Positions 62,727-64,000 of a stretch of 64,000 bases of DNA are shown piece after piece. The number at the start of each line of letters is the position of its first letter. Positions within the stretch are counted from its first letter, which is position 1. This DNA comes from Liquorilactobacillus ghanensis DSM 18630 (GTDB taxonomy: Bacteria; Bacillota; Bacilli; Lactobacillales; Lactobacillaceae), in the NCBI RefSeq assembly GCF_001435235.1, contig NZ_AZGB01000016.1:228386-292385 (forward strand). Direction: 5' to 3'. The position numbers were made by a program, and so were the translations under genes. The notes under the pieces were generated by a model that was given only the letters and a program-made list of their open reading frames with translations, had not been told where the DNA came from and did not search any database.

Positions 62727-64000
62727 ATGAATAACCAAAAGGTACATTACAAAATGTATAAAAAAGGCAGCAAATGGGTTTTTGCGGCAATAGTTGTGAT
62801 TACGATTGGAATTGCTGGATGGAGTGATAGTGAACAAAGCATTCACGCAGATACCGCAAATAGCATGGCAAAAACAGCGACAAGTATGTCAAGCTCAGCC
62901 AAAAATAGTAGTACAACAAGTAGTGCCTCAAGCACAGCATCTGATAGTCAAGCAAGTAGTGAGTCGACAACAAGTGATAGTACGGTAAGTAATGCATTGA
63001 GTGCGACAACTGAGTCTGATACGGCAAGCAGTTCATCGAGTTCATCTACAAATAGCAGCACGGCGGATAGTTCATCAAGTTCGGTTTCAGACAGCAGTTC
63101 AGCAAGCAGCACTTCAGGCACATATGCAACTATTCAAGCAAAGGACAGTGTTATATCCGTAGGTACAAAGTGGAATGCGAAAGATAATTTTACCAAAGCA
63201 ACCGATTCTAAAGGAAATGATATTCCGTTTTCAGAAATTAGGGTTGCTGGTGAAGTTGATACGAACAAGCCAGGAACATATGAAATAACGTATAGTTACA
63301 CTGAGAGCGGTACGAATACATTTAGTACGGCAATAACCGTTATCGTAACTGGTGTAGTAATAAACGCGAAAGATAGTACGATCATAGCTGGCCCGAATAC
63401 TAAATGGGATAAGGAAGATAATTTTGATTCTGCAACGGATGAGAGCGGGGATATACCTTTTTCAAAATTCGATGTTACCGGCAGTGTAGATACAACCAAG
63501 GCGGGGGAATATGAAATAACGTATAGCTGTATCGATAAAGATGGTCATCGAGTTAGCAAAACGATTACGGTGACAGTGGTGGACTCTAAAGCAGCGATAG
63601 ATGCGAAAGATAGTACGATCGTAGCTGGTCCAGCCACGAAGTGGAATGCGGGAAATAATTTTACTTCGGCAACGGATGAAAATGGAAATCCTTTACAAAT
63701 TTCAGATCTGACAGTTAGCGGGACAGTAGATCCAACTAGACCAGGGACATACGAAATAACATATAGCTATACAGATGGAGCTGGTAATAAGATCAGTAAG
63801 ACGATCACAGTAACAGTGGTCGCATCTAAGGCAGCGATAGATGCGAAAGATAGTATGATTATAGCTGGTCCGACCACGAAATGGAGTGCTGAAAATAACT
63901 TTAACTCCGCAACAGATGAAAACGGCAATCCTTTACAGATTTCGGATCTGACAGTTAGTGGAACAGTAGATCCAACCAAGGCAGGAAAATATGAAATAAC
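62727..64000 (+). CDS. KxYKxGKxW-signal surface adhesin with Ig-like repeats (3' end outside window)
   Basis: Open from ATG 62727 (AGGAG 8 nt upstream) through the end of the window, 424 codons so far. The signal begins YKMYKKGSKWVFA, a KxYKxGKxW-type signal peptide used by large glycosylated adhesins exported via accessory Sec (SecA2/SecY2). A hydrophobic core and a probable cleavage near IHADT follow. Then about 85 residues rich in Ser and Thr (likely glycosylated), then bacterial Ig-like Big_3/DUF5011 repeats of 76-80 residues starting near 63135, 63363, 63600 and 63840, each with AKDS at the start and YEITYSY mid-way. A C-terminal anchor is expected beyond the window. Confidence 0.85.
   Translation, partial: MNNQKVHYKMYKKGSKWVFAAIVVITIGIAGWSDSEQSIHADTANSMAKTATSMSSSAKNSSTTSSASSTASDSQASSESTTSDSTVSNALSATTESDTASSSSSSSTNSSTADSSSSSVSDSSSASSTSGTYATIQAKDSVISVGTKWNAKDNFTKATDSKGNDIPFSEIRVAGEVDTNKPGTYEITYSYTESGTNTFSTAITVIVTGVVINAKDSTIIAGPNTKWDKEDNFDSATDESGDIPFSKFDVTGSVDTTKAGEYEITYSCIDKDGHRVSKTITVTVVDSKAAIDAKDSTIVAGPATKWNAGNNFTSATDENGNPLQISDLTVSGTVDPTRPGTYEITYSYTDGAGNKISKTITVTVVASKAAIDAKDSMIIAGPTTKWSAENNFNSATDENGNPLQISDLTVSGTVDPTKAGKYEI
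63135..64000 (+). repeat. tandem Ig-like domain repeats
   Basis: Unit starts at about 63135, 63363, 63600 and 63840 (228, 237 and 240 bp apart). The last two units are much closer to each other than to the first, the mark of recent duplication. The array continues past the window end. Confidence 0.8.

Noticed and set aside
62800..63045. Tyr/Leu/His-rich minus-strand frame over the adhesin start
   Set aside because: Antisense of the Ser-rich adhesin segment; composition is an artefact.

Overview
The window reads as a chromosomal segment of a low-GC Gram-positive lactic acid bacterium (Lactobacillaceae). Pointers are a T-box leader, CcpA-type cre sites, frequent TTG and GTG starts behind strong Shine-Dalgarno sequences, a nickel-dependent lactate racemase (lar) operon, a KxYKxGKxW-type surface adhesin and an enterocin-A-type immunity protein. 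A Liquorilactobacillus- or Lactiplantibacillus-like genus is a guess. No rRNA, tRNA, CRISPR array, prophage or intact insertion sequence was seen. All calls come from reading the sequence; no database search was run.

Layout. 1-700: 3' end of a DUF4931-like gene and a probable stand-alone structured RNA on the minus strand. 0.7-4.2 kb: gluconate kinase and 6-phosphogluconate dehydrogenase divergent from an RpiR regulator, with three palindromes between them. 4.2-8.3 kb: GH78 rhamnosidase-like enzyme, MFS transporter and AraC regulator with a cre site. 8.4-12.9 kb: acetolactate decarboxylase, 3-methyladenine glycosylase, a CadD/CzrA-type metal-efflux pair and a MarR/DHA2 drug-efflux pair. 13.2-17.2 kb: two-component system, D-Ala-D-Ala carboxypeptidase and DoxX protein. 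17.4-25 kb: two very large envelope proteins of different membrane families (MMPL/RND and YhgE/Pip) that share a related extracellular repeat domain. 25-34.3 kb: mixed accessory genes (Ser/Thr-rich lipoproteins, hydroxyacyl-CoA dehydrogenase-like protein, GH43, PepD, S66 peptidase, isochorismatase, XRE membrane protein, orphan immunity protein). 34.4-40 kb: a decayed gene, D-2-hydroxyacid dehydrogenase, NatAB-type ABC exporter, DyP peroxidase and YagU-like protein. 40-41.8 kb: a membrane glycosyltransferase interrupted at a run of ten A/T pairs. 42.2-46.6 kb: nucleoside salvage operon (ribokinase, NupC, two nucleoside hydrolases). 46.7-53.6 kb: larR divergent from larABCDE plus a NiCoT nickel permease. 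53.7-57.6 kb: lrgAB with lytSR. 57.8-59.9 kb: oppA-like lipoprotein under a T-box. 60-62.1 kb: MmyB-type regulator and MFS pump. 62.7 kb to the end: 5' part of a repeat adhesin.

How the parts fit. The lar block is self-contained: LarA (racemase), LarB/C/E (make its nickel-pincer cofactor), LarD (lactic acid channel), the NiCoT protein (nickel supply) and LarR (regulator). LrgAB/LytSR next door belongs to families linked in other Firmicutes to pyruvate sensing and uptake, so 46.7-57.6 kb may be a lactate/pyruvate island. The GH78, nucleoside and hydroxyacyl-CoA dehydrogenase loci each carry a cre or cre-like site, which fits carbon catabolite control. Points most worth a second look are the unidentified RNA at 360-633, the MMPL/YhgE pair, the homopolymer-split glycosyltransferase, the lost start codon of the AraC regulator, the rbsK leader hairpin containing a cre-like site, and the lar operon variant with unbroken larC and a NiCoT permease.
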